From positions 73,891-137,890 of the forward strand of contig JADJPT010000012.1 of NCBI GenBank assembly GCA_016713125.1: a DNA stretch of 64,000 nucleotides, read 5' to 3'. Of this stretch, positions 16,753-26,179 are shown piece after piece; position 1 is the first letter of the stretch; each line of letters starts with the position of its first letter. The notes below the pieces were generated by a model. That model did not search any database. It was not told where the DNA came from and worked only from the letters and a program-made list of their open reading frames with translations. The position numbers and the translations under genes are program-made. The DNA comes from Betaproteobacteria bacterium. Lineage in GTDB: Bacteria; Pseudomonadota; Gammaproteobacteria; Burkholderiales; SG8-39.

Positions 16753-18433
16753 CACGCCACCTCGTTCGGGAAGTATTTCATGACGCACAACAGCGGGTTC
16801 GGGGCCGCCTGGCCCAGGCCGCAGATCGAGGCGTCGATCATCGCCTTCGACAGTTCGTCGAGCAGCGGCTTGTCCCAGCGCGGTTGCTGCATCAGCGCGA
16901 GCGCCTTGGCGGTGCCCACGCGACACGGCGTGCACTGGCCGCAGGACTCGTCCTTGAAGAAGCGCAGCAGGTTGCGCGCCGCATCGGTGGCGGTGTCCCG
17001 GTCCGACAGGATCACCACCGCCGCCGAGCCGATGAAGCAGCCGTGCGGCTGCAGCGTGTCGAAATCGAGCGGAATGTCGCCCATCGCCGCCGGCAGGATG
17101 CCGCCCGAGGCGCCGCCGGGCAGATAGGCATAGAACGCGTGGCCTGCCTGCATGCCGCCGCAGTACTCGGCGATCAGTTCGTTCAGCGTGATGCCGGCCG
17201 GCGCCAGGTGCACGCCGGGTTTGTTGACGCGGCCGGAGACCGAGAACGAGCGCAGTCCCTTCCTGCCGTTGCGCCCGTGCGAGGCGAACCAGGCCGGGCC
17301 CTTCTCGACGATCTCGCGTACCCAGTACACGGTTTCCATGTTGTGTTCGAGCGTGGGCAGCCCGAACAGGCCGACCTGCGCCACGTACGGCGGACGCAGG
17401 CGCGGCATGCCGCGCTTGCCTTCGATCGACTCGATCATCGCCGACTCTTCGCCGCAGATGTAGGCGCCGGCACCGCGCCGCAGGTGGATCGGCGGCAGTG
17501 CGCATGGCAAGTCCTTCTTCAGCTTTGCCAGTTCGCGCTCGAGCACGGCGCGTACGCCGTGGTACTCGTCACGCAGGTAGATCCAGATCTCGCCCACGCC
17601 GGCCGCCCAGGCGGCCACCAGCATGCCTTCCAGGAACCGGTGCGGATCGCGCTCCAGGTACCAGCGGTCCTTGAAGGTGCCGGGTTCGCCCTCGTCGATG
17701 TTCACCGCCATGTTGTGCGGACCGGGTTCGGCGGCCACCAGCCGCCACTTGCGGCCGGCCGGGAAGCCCGCCCCGCCCAGGCCGCGCAGGCCCGAGTCTT
17801 CCATGATCTTGGTGAGCTCTTCGCGCGTGCGCTTGCCCGCCAGGCAATCGGCAATCAGCCGGTAGCCGCCCGCCTTGCGGTAGGCCGCATAATCGATCAG
17901 GCGGCGTCGCAGCGCGTCTTGCCGGCCTTGACGGCCGCCTCCACCGTCGCCGTCGTCGCACGTTCGACCGGCCGCTGGTGCACGATGGCCACCGGCGCGG
18001 CCTCGCAACGCCCCACGCAGGGCGCGGGTATCACGCGCACGTCCTTGCCGAGGAGCCGGGGCAGCCTGGCCAGCAGCTGGTCGGCGCCGGCCATCGCACA
18101 CGACAGCGAATCGCAGACGCGCACGGTCAATGCGGCAGGCGCGTCCTCGCCTTCCTTCACGATGTCGAAGTGGTGGTAGAAGCTCGCCACCTCGTAGACC
18201 TCGGCCTGCGCCATGCCCATTTCCGCGGCGAGCGCGGCCAGGTGTGCCGCCGAAAGATGGCCGTAGCGATCCTGCACCTTGTGCAGGTGCTCGATCAGCA
18301 GATCGCGCCGGCGCGGCTGCGTGCCGAGCAGCTTGCGCACTTCGGCCAACGCCTGCGCGTCGACGGCGCGGCCCTTCGGCCGCGCCATGAATTTCACGGG
18401 CTTCAGCGGAAAGACCTTGTCTGGACCGCCCAT
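16752..18433 (-). CDS. fdhB: NAD-dependent formate dehydrogenase, fused NuoE/NuoF beta subunit, one frameshift
   Basis: The first part (from 18433) is NuoE-like, with 2Fe-2S cysteines in CDSLSCAMAG and CVGRCEAAP. The second part is NuoF-like: LRGLGGAGFPAGRKW (FMN/NAD loop), GAGAYICGEESAMIESIEGK (NAD/FMN site) and ESCGQCTPCRVG plus a later Cys for the 4Fe-4S cluster. No start codon with a ribosome site exists for a separate NuoF gene. The two frames join cleanly as CDAALIDYAAYRKAGGY if one base is added near 17898-17901, giving about 560 residues, like fused Fdh1B proteins (572). So a one-base loss in a fused gene is the best reading. It forms NADH with electrons from FdhA. Ribosome site AGGAGG, 8 bases before ATG. 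Confidence 0.88.
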
Positions 18434-18489
18434 ATTCCTTGCCTCCTAGGTTTGGGCCGGATTATGCGGCAGACCTGCACATCGAAATC

Positions 18490-18503
18490 TTGACGCTGGT
18501 CAA
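18490..18503 (-). promoter_or_regulatory. Crp/Fnr-type operator 4 (formate dehydrogenase operon)
   Basis: TTGACGCTGGTCAA, 63 bp upstream of the fdhB start. The minus strand has CATAAT at 18461-18466, five of six -10 bases, 33 bp from the operator centre. The predicted transcript would start near 18454, leaving a 20-base leader with the AGGAGG site. Confidence 0.75.
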
Positions 18504-18546
18504 GCCCCGCCCGCCACGACCGGGTGCGGGCACGGCTGGAGGGGCA

Positions 18547-20541
18547 TCATTTCAGTATGCGCAGCAGATTGTGGTGTGCATCGGTGAAGGTCGGCAGCGC
18601 AGGCCGGTCCTGGATGGGCTCGGCGGCCTCACGCAACCACCGGGAGGCGAGCAGCGCCGCGTTGCGCGTGACGATCACCTGGTCGGTGGACGAGCGCCAG
18701 TAGCCCGGCCCCTGCGGATCCTCGTCCGGCGAATCCGACACCAGCACCGCCTGCATGCCCAGTTCGGAGGCCAGGCGCTTGATGACCGGCAGCAGATCCA
18801 CGTAGCGATTGGTGGCCTGGAACACGATCGCGCCGTCCGGCTTGATGTGGCGCGCATACAGCGCCATCGCCTCGCGCGTGATCAGGTGCATGGGAATCGA
18901 ATCGCCGGAAAAGGCGTCGATGCCCAGCACGTCGTAGCCGCGCGGCGCCTCGCGCTCCAGGCTCAGCCGCCCGTCGCCGAGCACCACCGACACGCGCGCC
19001 GGCGTGTCGGCGAGGAAGGTGTAGTCGCGGCGCGCGATGTCGATCACACGCGGACTGATCTCGTAGAACACCATGACGTCGCCCGCATGCCCGTAGGCCG
19101 CGATCACGCCGGCCCCCAGGCCGATCACGCCGATGTTGCGCGGCTGCCCGGGCGCCGCCTCGCGCAACGCCGCGAACAGTCGTCCGTAGCCCGAGGTCGG
19201 TCCGAAGTAATCGGCCGGCGTGTTCTTGCAGGTTTCGCCGAGCAGCTGGCCGCCGTGCATGATGGCGCCGTGGTACATGGCGCGATACGGCACCGGGTTC
19301 AGGTGGTCGTGAGTGCGCACCACGCCGTAGAAATCGCGCTCCATCACGCGCATGCCGCTGGAATAGTCGTACGCGCCGCGCACCACCAGCGCGAGGGTCG
19401 CCACCACCACCGCGGCACCCGCCCAGCGCAGCGCGCCGGCCAGCCGCAGCGGCAGCAGCAGCGCCAGCAGCACCAGCGCGATGCCCAGTTCGAAATAGCC
19501 CGGCAGCAGCAGCGGCGCGGCGATCGCCACCAGCACCGCGCCCAGCGCCCCGCCCACCGACATCATCAGGTAGAAGCGCGTCAGGTGGGCCGGGTCGGGC
19601 TTGATGCGCGCCAGTTCGCCGTGGGAGACCATGCAGGCGACGAACAGGCCGGAAAAATACAGCGGCACGGCCACCGCCAGATGCAGCGAGCCGATCTCCC
19701 AGGCCATCCACGGCGTCAGCACGCCGAGCAGCGCCAGCAAAGGCATGCGCAGGTACCAGCGCGGATGGTCGAAGGCGAGAATGAAGCTCAGCAGGTACAG
19801 CGACAGCGGCAGCACCCACAGGAAGGGCACGCTGGAGATGTTCTGCGTCACGTGGTTGGTGACCGCCAGCAGCATCACCGAGCCCAGTGCCGAGAGCGCC
19901 AGCCAGGCCAGCTGGACACCGCGCGTGGGTGCGGCGAGGCGCGCCGCTTCGGCACCGGCATGCGCACCGCCCGTCCCGGCCGCGCCGGCCACTGCGGCGG
20001 CCGAACCCGCGGGAATCTCGCGCACCGAGTTCCAGGCGGTCGCCGCGCACAGGATCACCAGCCCGGCGTACAGCCCGGACCACAGCCAGCCCAGTTGCGG
20101 CAGCGACAGCGCCGGCTCGAGCAGCAGGGGAAAGCCCAGCAGCGCGAGCAGCGAGGCGAAGTTCGACAGCGCAAACAGCCGGTAGGGCACGGCGCGGCTG
20201 AAGCGCCGCCAGTACCAGGACTGCAGCAGCGGCGTGGTGGTCGAGAGCAGGAAGTACGGCAATCCGATGGTGGCCGTCAGCAGCAGCAGGATGCGGCCGA
20301 CCGGCGCCTCGTCGCCCTGCGGCTTCCAGCCGGCCGAGGCGAGGATGGGCAGGAAGGCGCAGGAGGCCAGCAGCAGGACCACGTGGAGCATGGCCTGGCG
20401 GCGCGGCCCCAGGCGCGTGCCCAGGTCCGCATAGGCGTAGCCGCCCAGCAGCACGGCCTGGAAGAACACCAGGCAGGTGGTCCACACCGCGGCCGACCCG
20501 CCGAACCAGGGCAGGATCTGCTTGGCGATGATCGGCTGCAC
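18547..20541 (-). CDS. fused membrane / spermidine synthase-like protein
   Basis: At least 664 residues. The first two thirds carry many membrane segments (LPWFGGSAAVWTTCLVFFQA, LPYFLLSTTTPLLQSWYWRR). The last 230 residues form a spermidine-synthase-like Rossmann domain (IGVIGLGAGVIAAYGHAGD, then FYEISPRVIDIARRDYTFL and GDGRLSLE). Such fusions are common in bacteria and their substrate is generally unknown. The GTG at 20541 is only the first standard start: the frame continues upstream through LAILPYAATIFLSSFLLFL, the family's first membrane helix, to a CTG at 20598, with no ATG/GTG/TTG before the sucD end. So the true N-terminus is about 19 residues or more upstream and uses a rare start or hides an indel. 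Confidence 0.75.
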   Translation of the reverse strand: MQPIIAKQILPWFGGSAAVWTTCLVFFQAVLLGGYAYADLGTRLGPRRQAMLHVVLLLASCAFLPILASAGWKPQGDEAPVGRILLLLTATIGLPYFLLSTTTPLLQSWYWRRFSRAVPYRLFALSNFASLLALLGFPLLLEPALSLPQLGWLWSGLYAGLVILCAATAWNSVREIPAGSAAAVAGAAGTGGAHAGAEAARLAAPTRGVQLAWLALSALGSVMLLAVTNHVTQNISSVPFLWVLPLSLYLLSFILAFDHPRWYLRMPLLALLGVLTPWMAWEIGSLHLAVAVPLYFSGLFVACMVSHGELARIKPDPAHLTRFYLMMSVGGALGAVLVAIAAPLLLPGYFELGIALVLLALLLPLRLAGALRWAGAAVVVATLALVVRGAYDYSSGMRVMERDFYGVVRTHDHLNPVPYRAMYHGAIMHGGQLLGETCKNTPADYFGPTSGYGRLFAALREAAPGQPRNIGVIGLGAGVIAAYGHAGDVMVFYEISPRVIDIARRDYTFLADTPARVSVVLGDGRLSLEREAPRGYDVLGIDAFSGDSIPMHLITREAMALYARHIKPDGAIVFQATNRYVDLLPVIKRLASELGMQAVLVSDSPDEDPQGPGYWRSSTDQVIVTRNAALLASRWLREAAEPIQDRPALPTFTDAHHNLLRILK

Positions 20542-20625
20542 GAGGAACAGCAGGAACGACGACAGGAAGATGGTCGCCGCATAGGGCAGGATCGCCAGGC
20601 TGCCGGCGCCCGAGGCAGTCGAAAC

Positions 20626-20651
20626 GGGGCCGCGGCCTGCGTCGCGGCCCC
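20626..20651 (-). terminator. hairpin after sucD
   Basis: A 9-bp GC stem (20626-20634 with 20643-20651, loop of 8) lies 30 bases after the sucD stop. The minus-strand tail reads GTTTCGACTG, a weak T-stretch. It separates sucCD from the membrane/spermidine synthase-like gene. Confidence 0.45.
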
Positions 20652-20680
20652 CGAGGCGGAGGGCTCCAAGAACGGTCCGC

Positions 20681-21558
20681 TTACTTCAGCACGGACTTCA
20701 GCGTGCGTCCCATCTCGGCCGGGTTCATGGTCACCTTGATGCCGCAGGATTCCATGACCGCGAGCTTCTCCTGCGCCGTGCCCTTGCCGCCGGAGATGAT
20801 CGCGCCGGCGTGGCCCATGCGCTTGCCCGGCGGCGCGGTGACCCCGGCGATGAAGCCGACGACGGGCTTCTTCATGTTCGCCTTGATCCAGCGCGCACAC
20901 TCTTCCTCGTCCGAACCGCCGATCTCGCCGACCATGATCACCGCCTCGGTGGCCGGGTCGTCGTTGAACATCTTCATGACGTCGATGTGCTTGAGGCCGT
21001 TGACCGGGTCGCCGCCGATGCCCACGCAGGAGGACTGGCCCAGGCCCAGCTCCATCAACTGGCCTACCGCTTCGTAGGTCAGCGTGCCGGAGCGCGAGAC
21101 GACGCCGATGCGGCCCTTCTTGTGGATGTGGCCGGGCATGATGCCGATCTTGAGCTCGTCCGGCGTGATCACGCCCGGGCAGTTCGGTCCGACCAGGATG
21201 GTCTTGCTGCCCTGCATCTTGTAGCGCGTGCGGATCATGTCGCGCACCGGGATGCCCTCGGTGATGCAGATCACCAGCTCGATGCCCGCCTCGACGGCCT
21301 CGTCGATGGCGGCCGCCGCGAAGGGCGGCGGCACGTAGATCACCGAGGCGTTGGCGCCGGTCTTCTCGCGCGCCTCCTTGACGGTGGCGAAGATCGGGAT
21401 GCCCTCGAAGGACTCGCCCGGCTTCTTCGGGTTCACCCCGGCGACGTAGCAGTTCGGCCCGTTGGCGTAGGCCTGGCTCATTTTGGTGTGGAACATGCCG
21501 GTCTTGCCGGTGATGCCCTGCGTAAGGACGCGGGTGTTCTTGTCGATCAGGATGCTCA

Positions 21559-21559
<1 letters not shown>
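20681..21559 (-). CDS. sucD: succinyl-CoA synthetase, alpha subunit
   Basis: A 292-residue subunit that carries the phospho-histidine and CoA site. The N-terminal CoA-binding Rossmann part reads TRVLTQGITGKTGMFHTKMS. The central part has GPNCPGVITPDELKIGIMPG. The active His lies in MGHAGAIISGGKGTAQEK near residue 246. ATG at 21559 overlaps the sucC stop by one base (TGATG), so the two are translationally coupled. It interconverts succinate and succinyl-CoA in the TCA cycle. Its operator-like upstream site suggests joint control with the oxalate genes; the metabolic reason is not certain, though CoA-ester balance is plausible. Confidence 0.95.
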
Positions 21560-22728
<1,169 letters not shown>

Positions 22729-22800
22729 CTTCTCCCTGCCTCCCCGCTGGAATGTGCTGCCAGGATATGCTGCATGTGCCTTCTGCTTCGATCTTGGGTC

Positions 22801-22816
22801 AGCCGGCGCGCCGGCT
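22801..22816. repeat. 16-bp perfect palindrome upstream of sucC
   Basis: AGCCGGCGCGCCGGCT, two bases away from operator 5. It has no loop and no T-tail, so it looks more like a protein site or chance GC palindrome than a terminator. Confidence 0.4.
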
Positions 22817-22818
22817 CA

Positions 22819-22832
22819 TTGACCGCAGTCAA
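22819..22832 (-). promoter_or_regulatory. Crp/Fnr-type operator 5 (sucCD)
   Basis: TTGACCGCAGTCAA, 98 bp upstream of sucC. It overlaps the stop codon of the DUF2889 gene. The hexamer at the usual 33-bp distance (22790-22795, AAGATC) is a poor -10, so this site is less certain than the others. Confidence 0.5.
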
Positions 22833-23383
22833 GCCGCGCCATCCGGCTTGCGGTACCACTTCGGATACCAGCGCCGCACGGTGGCCGAGGAACTCTCCAG
22901 CGCATGGCACTGGTCGATCTGGAACGGCTTGCGGCCGTCGGGGCGCTCCTCGCGCCGCTCGCCGGCGAAGGCCTGGATCGCCGCGGTGGGGAAATAGCCC
23001 AGCATCTCGGTCAGGTGTGTGCAGCCGCGCGTCTTGCCCACGAGTTCGCGCGCCTGACTGCGGAAACCCTGCTTGAGGTTCAGCCCCACCAGTTGCCGGT
23101 AGGCCGGCGCGATGGTCTCGCAGCCTTCGGGATAGGGCACGGCATCCGAGGCCGCCACGGCGTCGACGATGTTCATGTGCGTGTCTATGGTCAGGCGTAT
23201 CCACATGTCGTGCACCGGCTGGCCGGCGCGACGCACGCCGCTTTTCAGGTCGTAGTCGTGGTTCTTGACGTCGGTCAGGTGGCCTTCGATGTCCCATAGG
23301 CCGTCCGCGCGCTTGTAGCCTTCGAAGCGCACGCGGCGGGTATGGGTGAGCTCGCGCTCGACATCGGAAACGGGCAGGGGCAT
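22829..23383 (-). CDS. DUF2889 family protein
   Basis: A 184-residue cytosolic protein from ATG at 23383 (MPLPVSDVERELTHTRRVRF). It has the DUF2889 pattern YKRADGLWDIEGHLTDVKNH, then RLTIDTHMNIVDAVA, GCTHLTEMLGYFPTAAIQAF and a C-terminal CHALESSSATVRRWYPKW. The function of this family is unknown. An in-frame ATG at 23452 exists but gives a low-complexity extension. Only a weak ribosome site (GGCCCCGC) is present. It ends inside the sucCD operator. Confidence 0.8.
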   Translation of the reverse strand: MPLPVSDVERELTHTRRVRFEGYKRADGLWDIEGHLTDVKNHDYDLKSGVRRAGQPVHDMWIRLTIDTHMNIVDAVAASDAVPYPEGCETIAPAYRQLVGLNLKQGFRSQARELVGKTRGCTHLTEMLGYFPTAAIQAFAGERREERPDGRKPFQIDQCHALESSSATVRRWYPKWYRKPDGAA

Positions 23384-23463
23384 TGCGGGGCCGATTCTAA
23401 CATCCGGGCGTGCCGCGCCTCCCCCCGCGGCGCGGCCGTGCGCATTGCGCAACGCTCACGGGA

Positions 23464-24474
23464 TCACACCACGCGCACGCCCGCCAGATCGAAGCCGAAG
23501 GGCTGGGAAAGCACCTGCTCGATGGCCTCGGCCACCCCCATGCCGTGGTTCAGCACCTGGTCCACGGCGTGCGAGATCGGCATGCGCACGCCCAGGCGCG
23601 CCGCCAGCATGGCCACCGATTCCGCCGAATGCACGCCTTCCTGCACGGTCACGCGCTCGGCCAGCACTTCGGCCAGCGTGCGGCCCTCGCCCAGCGCCAT
23701 GCCCAGCGAGGTGTTGCGCGAACTCGAACTGTTGCAGCTCAGGTCCAGGTCGCCGATGCCGGCCAGGCCCATGAAGGTCTCGAAGCGCGCACCCATGCTC
23801 ACGCCCAGGCCGGCCATCTCGGCCAGGCCGCGCGCCAGGAAGGTGGCGCGCAGGTTGGCGCCCAGCTGCATGCCGGCGGCGAAGCCGCAGGCGATGGCCA
23901 GCACGTTCTTCATCGCTCCGCCGACCAGCGCGCCGGTCACGTCGTCGGACAGGTAGGTGCGAAAGCGGAACGAGCCCATCTCGTGGGCGATGCGGCCTCC
24001 CAGCGCCAGGTCGTCGCAGGCGATGGTGACCCCGGTGGGCAGGTCGGCGGCGATCTCATGGGCGAACGAGGGCCCGGACAACACCGCCAGCGGCGCCTCG
24101 GGCAGGCTTTCGGCGATCACCTGCGACATCAGCATGCAGGTGCCGCGCTCGATGCCCTTCGAGCAGGTCACCACCGGCGTGCCGGCCGCGAGCACGGCGC
24201 GCAACTGCGCCGTCACCCCGCGCATGTGCTGCGCCGGCGGCGCGAGCAGCAGGAAATCGGCGCCCTCGGCCGCGCGCGCCAGGTCGCCCGTCGCGACGAT
24301 GCCCGGCACCAGCGGCACGCCCTTCAGGTAGACCGGGTTGCGCTCGTCGCGATTCACCGACTCCACCACCTCGGGCTCGCGCACCCACAGCGTGGTCTCG
24401 TGCCCCTTGCGCCTCACCACGCAGGCCAGCGCCGTGCCGAACGCGCCGCCGCCGATCACCCCTATCCTTGCCAT
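23464..24474 (-). CDS. gpsA: glycerol-3-phosphate dehydrogenase (NAD(P)+)
   Basis: A 336-residue cytosolic enzyme reducing dihydroxyacetone phosphate to sn-glycerol 3-phosphate for phospholipids. The Rossmann start reads MARIGVIGGGAFGTALACVV. Then come CSKGIERGT and LSGPSFAHEIA, typical of GpsA; the catalytic Lys lies in VGGAMKNVLAIACG and the substrate Arg/Asn in CNSSSSRNTSLG. GGGGAGGGG precedes the start. The FGGY kinase gene is 53 bases upstream on the same strand, so both may share a transcript and both act on glycerol-type metabolites. Confidence 0.93.
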   Translation of the reverse strand: MARIGVIGGGAFGTALACVVRRKGHETTLWVREPEVVESVNRDERNPVYLKGVPLVPGIVATGDLARAAEGADFLLLAPPAQHMRGVTAQLRAVLAAGTPVVTCSKGIERGTCMLMSQVIAESLPEAPLAVLSGPSFAHEIAADLPTGVTIACDDLALGGRIAHEMGSFRFRTYLSDDVTGALVGGAMKNVLAIACGFAAGMQLGANLRATFLARGLAEMAGLGVSMGARFETFMGLAGIGDLDLSCNSSSSRNTSLGMALGEGRTLAEVLAERVTVQEGVHSAESVAMLAARLGVRMPISHAVDQVLNHGMGVAEAIEQVLSQPFGFDLAGVRVV

Positions 24475-24527
24475 GACTTGTCCCCTCCCCTGTGGGCCTG
24501 CTTGCCAGTGATTTCGATTCCGCCGAC

Positions 24528-26069
24528 TCAGATTCCGGTCGCCTCGGCCATGGTCAGGCGCCAGCGCCGGTAACGCGTGGCCAGCGCCGCGTCCCACACC
24601 GGCGCGAACACGTCCTCCCCGGCGCCCGCAGCGTTCCATTGCGCCGGCCGGCCCGCGGCCAGATAGCCGATGCCGCGCGCGGTCGCCTCCGGGTCGTCGC
24701 GCCGGTGCACCGGCAGCCCGCTGATCGCCGCCAGCCGGCGGCACAGGCCGTCGAAACGCGACACGCCGCCGCTCACGCGGATGCGCCGCGCCGGCGGCAG
24801 CGTCGCCGCCATCTCCTCGATGTTCGCCTGCAGTAGGAAGGCCATGCTCTCGACCACCGCCACCGCGCGCTGCCAGGGCGCGCCCGCGGCGTCTCCCGCG
24901 CCGCCGCCCGCGGCGACGAAGCGCGAGGCGAAATCGGGTTTCCAGAACGGACCGCCCAGCCCGGCGATGCCGTTCAGGAACAGGGGCAGGTCGCCGCCCG
25001 CGGCGTCGGAGGCCCCCTCGGCATCGTCCAGCCACTGCGGCAGGCGCTCGACCGCGTCGGCCAGTCCCGGCTGCGCGGTCAACCACTCGAGCGCGGTGCC
25101 GGCGCCGTTGACGTTGCCCTCCACCGTGTACAAGGTGGTGCGGCCGTCGTCGAGGATGATGCCGGTCAGCTGGCGCGGCACCCAGCCCGGGTCGTGCGCC
25201 ACCGCGCGCTGCACGAACGCGCTGGTACCGATGTTGACGTAGGCCGCATCCTCCTCGGGCCAGCCGAAGGCGAACACCGCGGCCGACTGGTCGCCGTTCA
25301 GCGCCAGCAGCGGGATCGCCGCATCACCCAGGCGCAGCGTGCCGTAGCGATGGCAGGTCGGCACGCTGGCCGGCAGGAAGCCCTCGGGCAGGCCGAACAG
25401 GCCGAGCAGCGCGGGGTCCCAGTCGCGCGTGCGCAGGTTCCACAGTTGCGTGCGCGCCGCGCACTGCGGGTCGGACAGGAAGGGCCGCTCGGCGCACAGC
25501 CGGAAGGCGAGGAAACTCGCCTGCGGTCCCCAGCACAGCGTGCCGGCCTCGCGCGCCGCGCGCACCGCCGGCAGGTTGTCCAGCGCCCAGCGCAGCTTGC
25601 TCGCACCGTAATGCGCCGACAGGAACAGGCCGGTCTTGCGATGCACGTCCTCGGCATGCGGCTCGAACTGGCGCAGCCAGCGGTGCGCGCGCCGGTCCTG
25701 CCAGCTGAACAGCGGCGACAGCGGCCGGCCGTCGCGCCGGTCCCAGCAGATGCAGCTCGCGCGCTGGCTGGCCAGGCCCGCCGCCACCACCCGGTGCCGG
25801 CGTGCGCCCAGCGCCGCCAGCGCCTCGCGCGCCGCGGCGAAGATCGACTCGACCATCTCCTCGCCGTCCTGCTCGGCCCAGTCGGCCTGCGGCCGCACCA
25901 TGCCGATGTCGCGCGCGCCCTGCGCGAGCACGCGCGCGCGGCCGTCGAGCACCACCGCACGGCTGGCGTGGGTGCCCTGGTCGATGGCCAGGTAGAGCGG
26001 AGCGTCTTGATTGTCGTCGGCGTCACGGGAGCCGCCGGTGTCGCCGGTGTTGCGGATGTCTTCGGTCAT
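24528..26069 (-). CDS. FGGY-family carbohydrate kinase, glycerol kinase-like
   Basis: A 513-residue sugar/polyol kinase. The first ATP lobe begins LAIDQGTHASRAVVLDGRA (about 27-45). The second lobe has NGDQSAAVFAFG and the glycine-rich GNVNGAGTALEW and VSGGVSRFDGLC. Overall it resembles GlpK, but glycerol-contact positions differ. GlpK NQRETT (Arg83-Glu84) is SQRASC here, keeping Arg and losing Glu, and the position of GlpK Tyr135 (DPYFSATK) is His in SAHYGASK. The catalytic Asp of GDQ is kept. So it probably phosphorylates another polyol or sugar. It is divergent from the true glpK (110 bases apart) and upstream of gpsA. Confidence 0.8.
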   Translation of the reverse strand: MTEDIRNTGDTGGSRDADDNQDAPLYLAIDQGTHASRAVVLDGRARVLAQGARDIGMVRPQADWAEQDGEEMVESIFAAAREALAALGARRHRVVAAGLASQRASCICWDRRDGRPLSPLFSWQDRRAHRWLRQFEPHAEDVHRKTGLFLSAHYGASKLRWALDNLPAVRAAREAGTLCWGPQASFLAFRLCAERPFLSDPQCAARTQLWNLRTRDWDPALLGLFGLPEGFLPASVPTCHRYGTLRLGDAAIPLLALNGDQSAAVFAFGWPEEDAAYVNIGTSAFVQRAVAHDPGWVPRQLTGIILDDGRTTLYTVEGNVNGAGTALEWLTAQPGLADAVERLPQWLDDAEGASDAAGGDLPLFLNGIAGLGGPFWKPDFASRFVAAGGGAGDAAGAPWQRAVAVVESMAFLLQANIEEMAATLPPARRIRVSGGVSRFDGLCRRLAAISGLPVHRRDDPEATARGIGYLAAGRPAQWNAAGAGEDVFAPVWDAALATRYRRWRLTMAEATGI

Positions 26070-26179
26070 GGCGCGGCTAGCCTAGCGCAAAGCCGCGCGG
26101 CGCGTTTGCGCCGGATCAAGCCCGCGCGCCTGCCTGCGGCGCGGCGTCGCGAGGCAGGATGGGTTGCTAGAATCGACGC

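Noticed and set aside
14182..17127. 981-residue open frame on the plus strand opposite fdhA
   Set aside because: Codon-phase mirror of a GC-rich real gene; no family motifs, while the minus strand encodes a complete formate dehydrogenase subunit.
26106..26119. TTGCGCCGGATCAA upstream of glpK as a sixth operator
   Set aside because: One half-site lacks the TTGA core and there is no matching -10 at the 33-bp distance.
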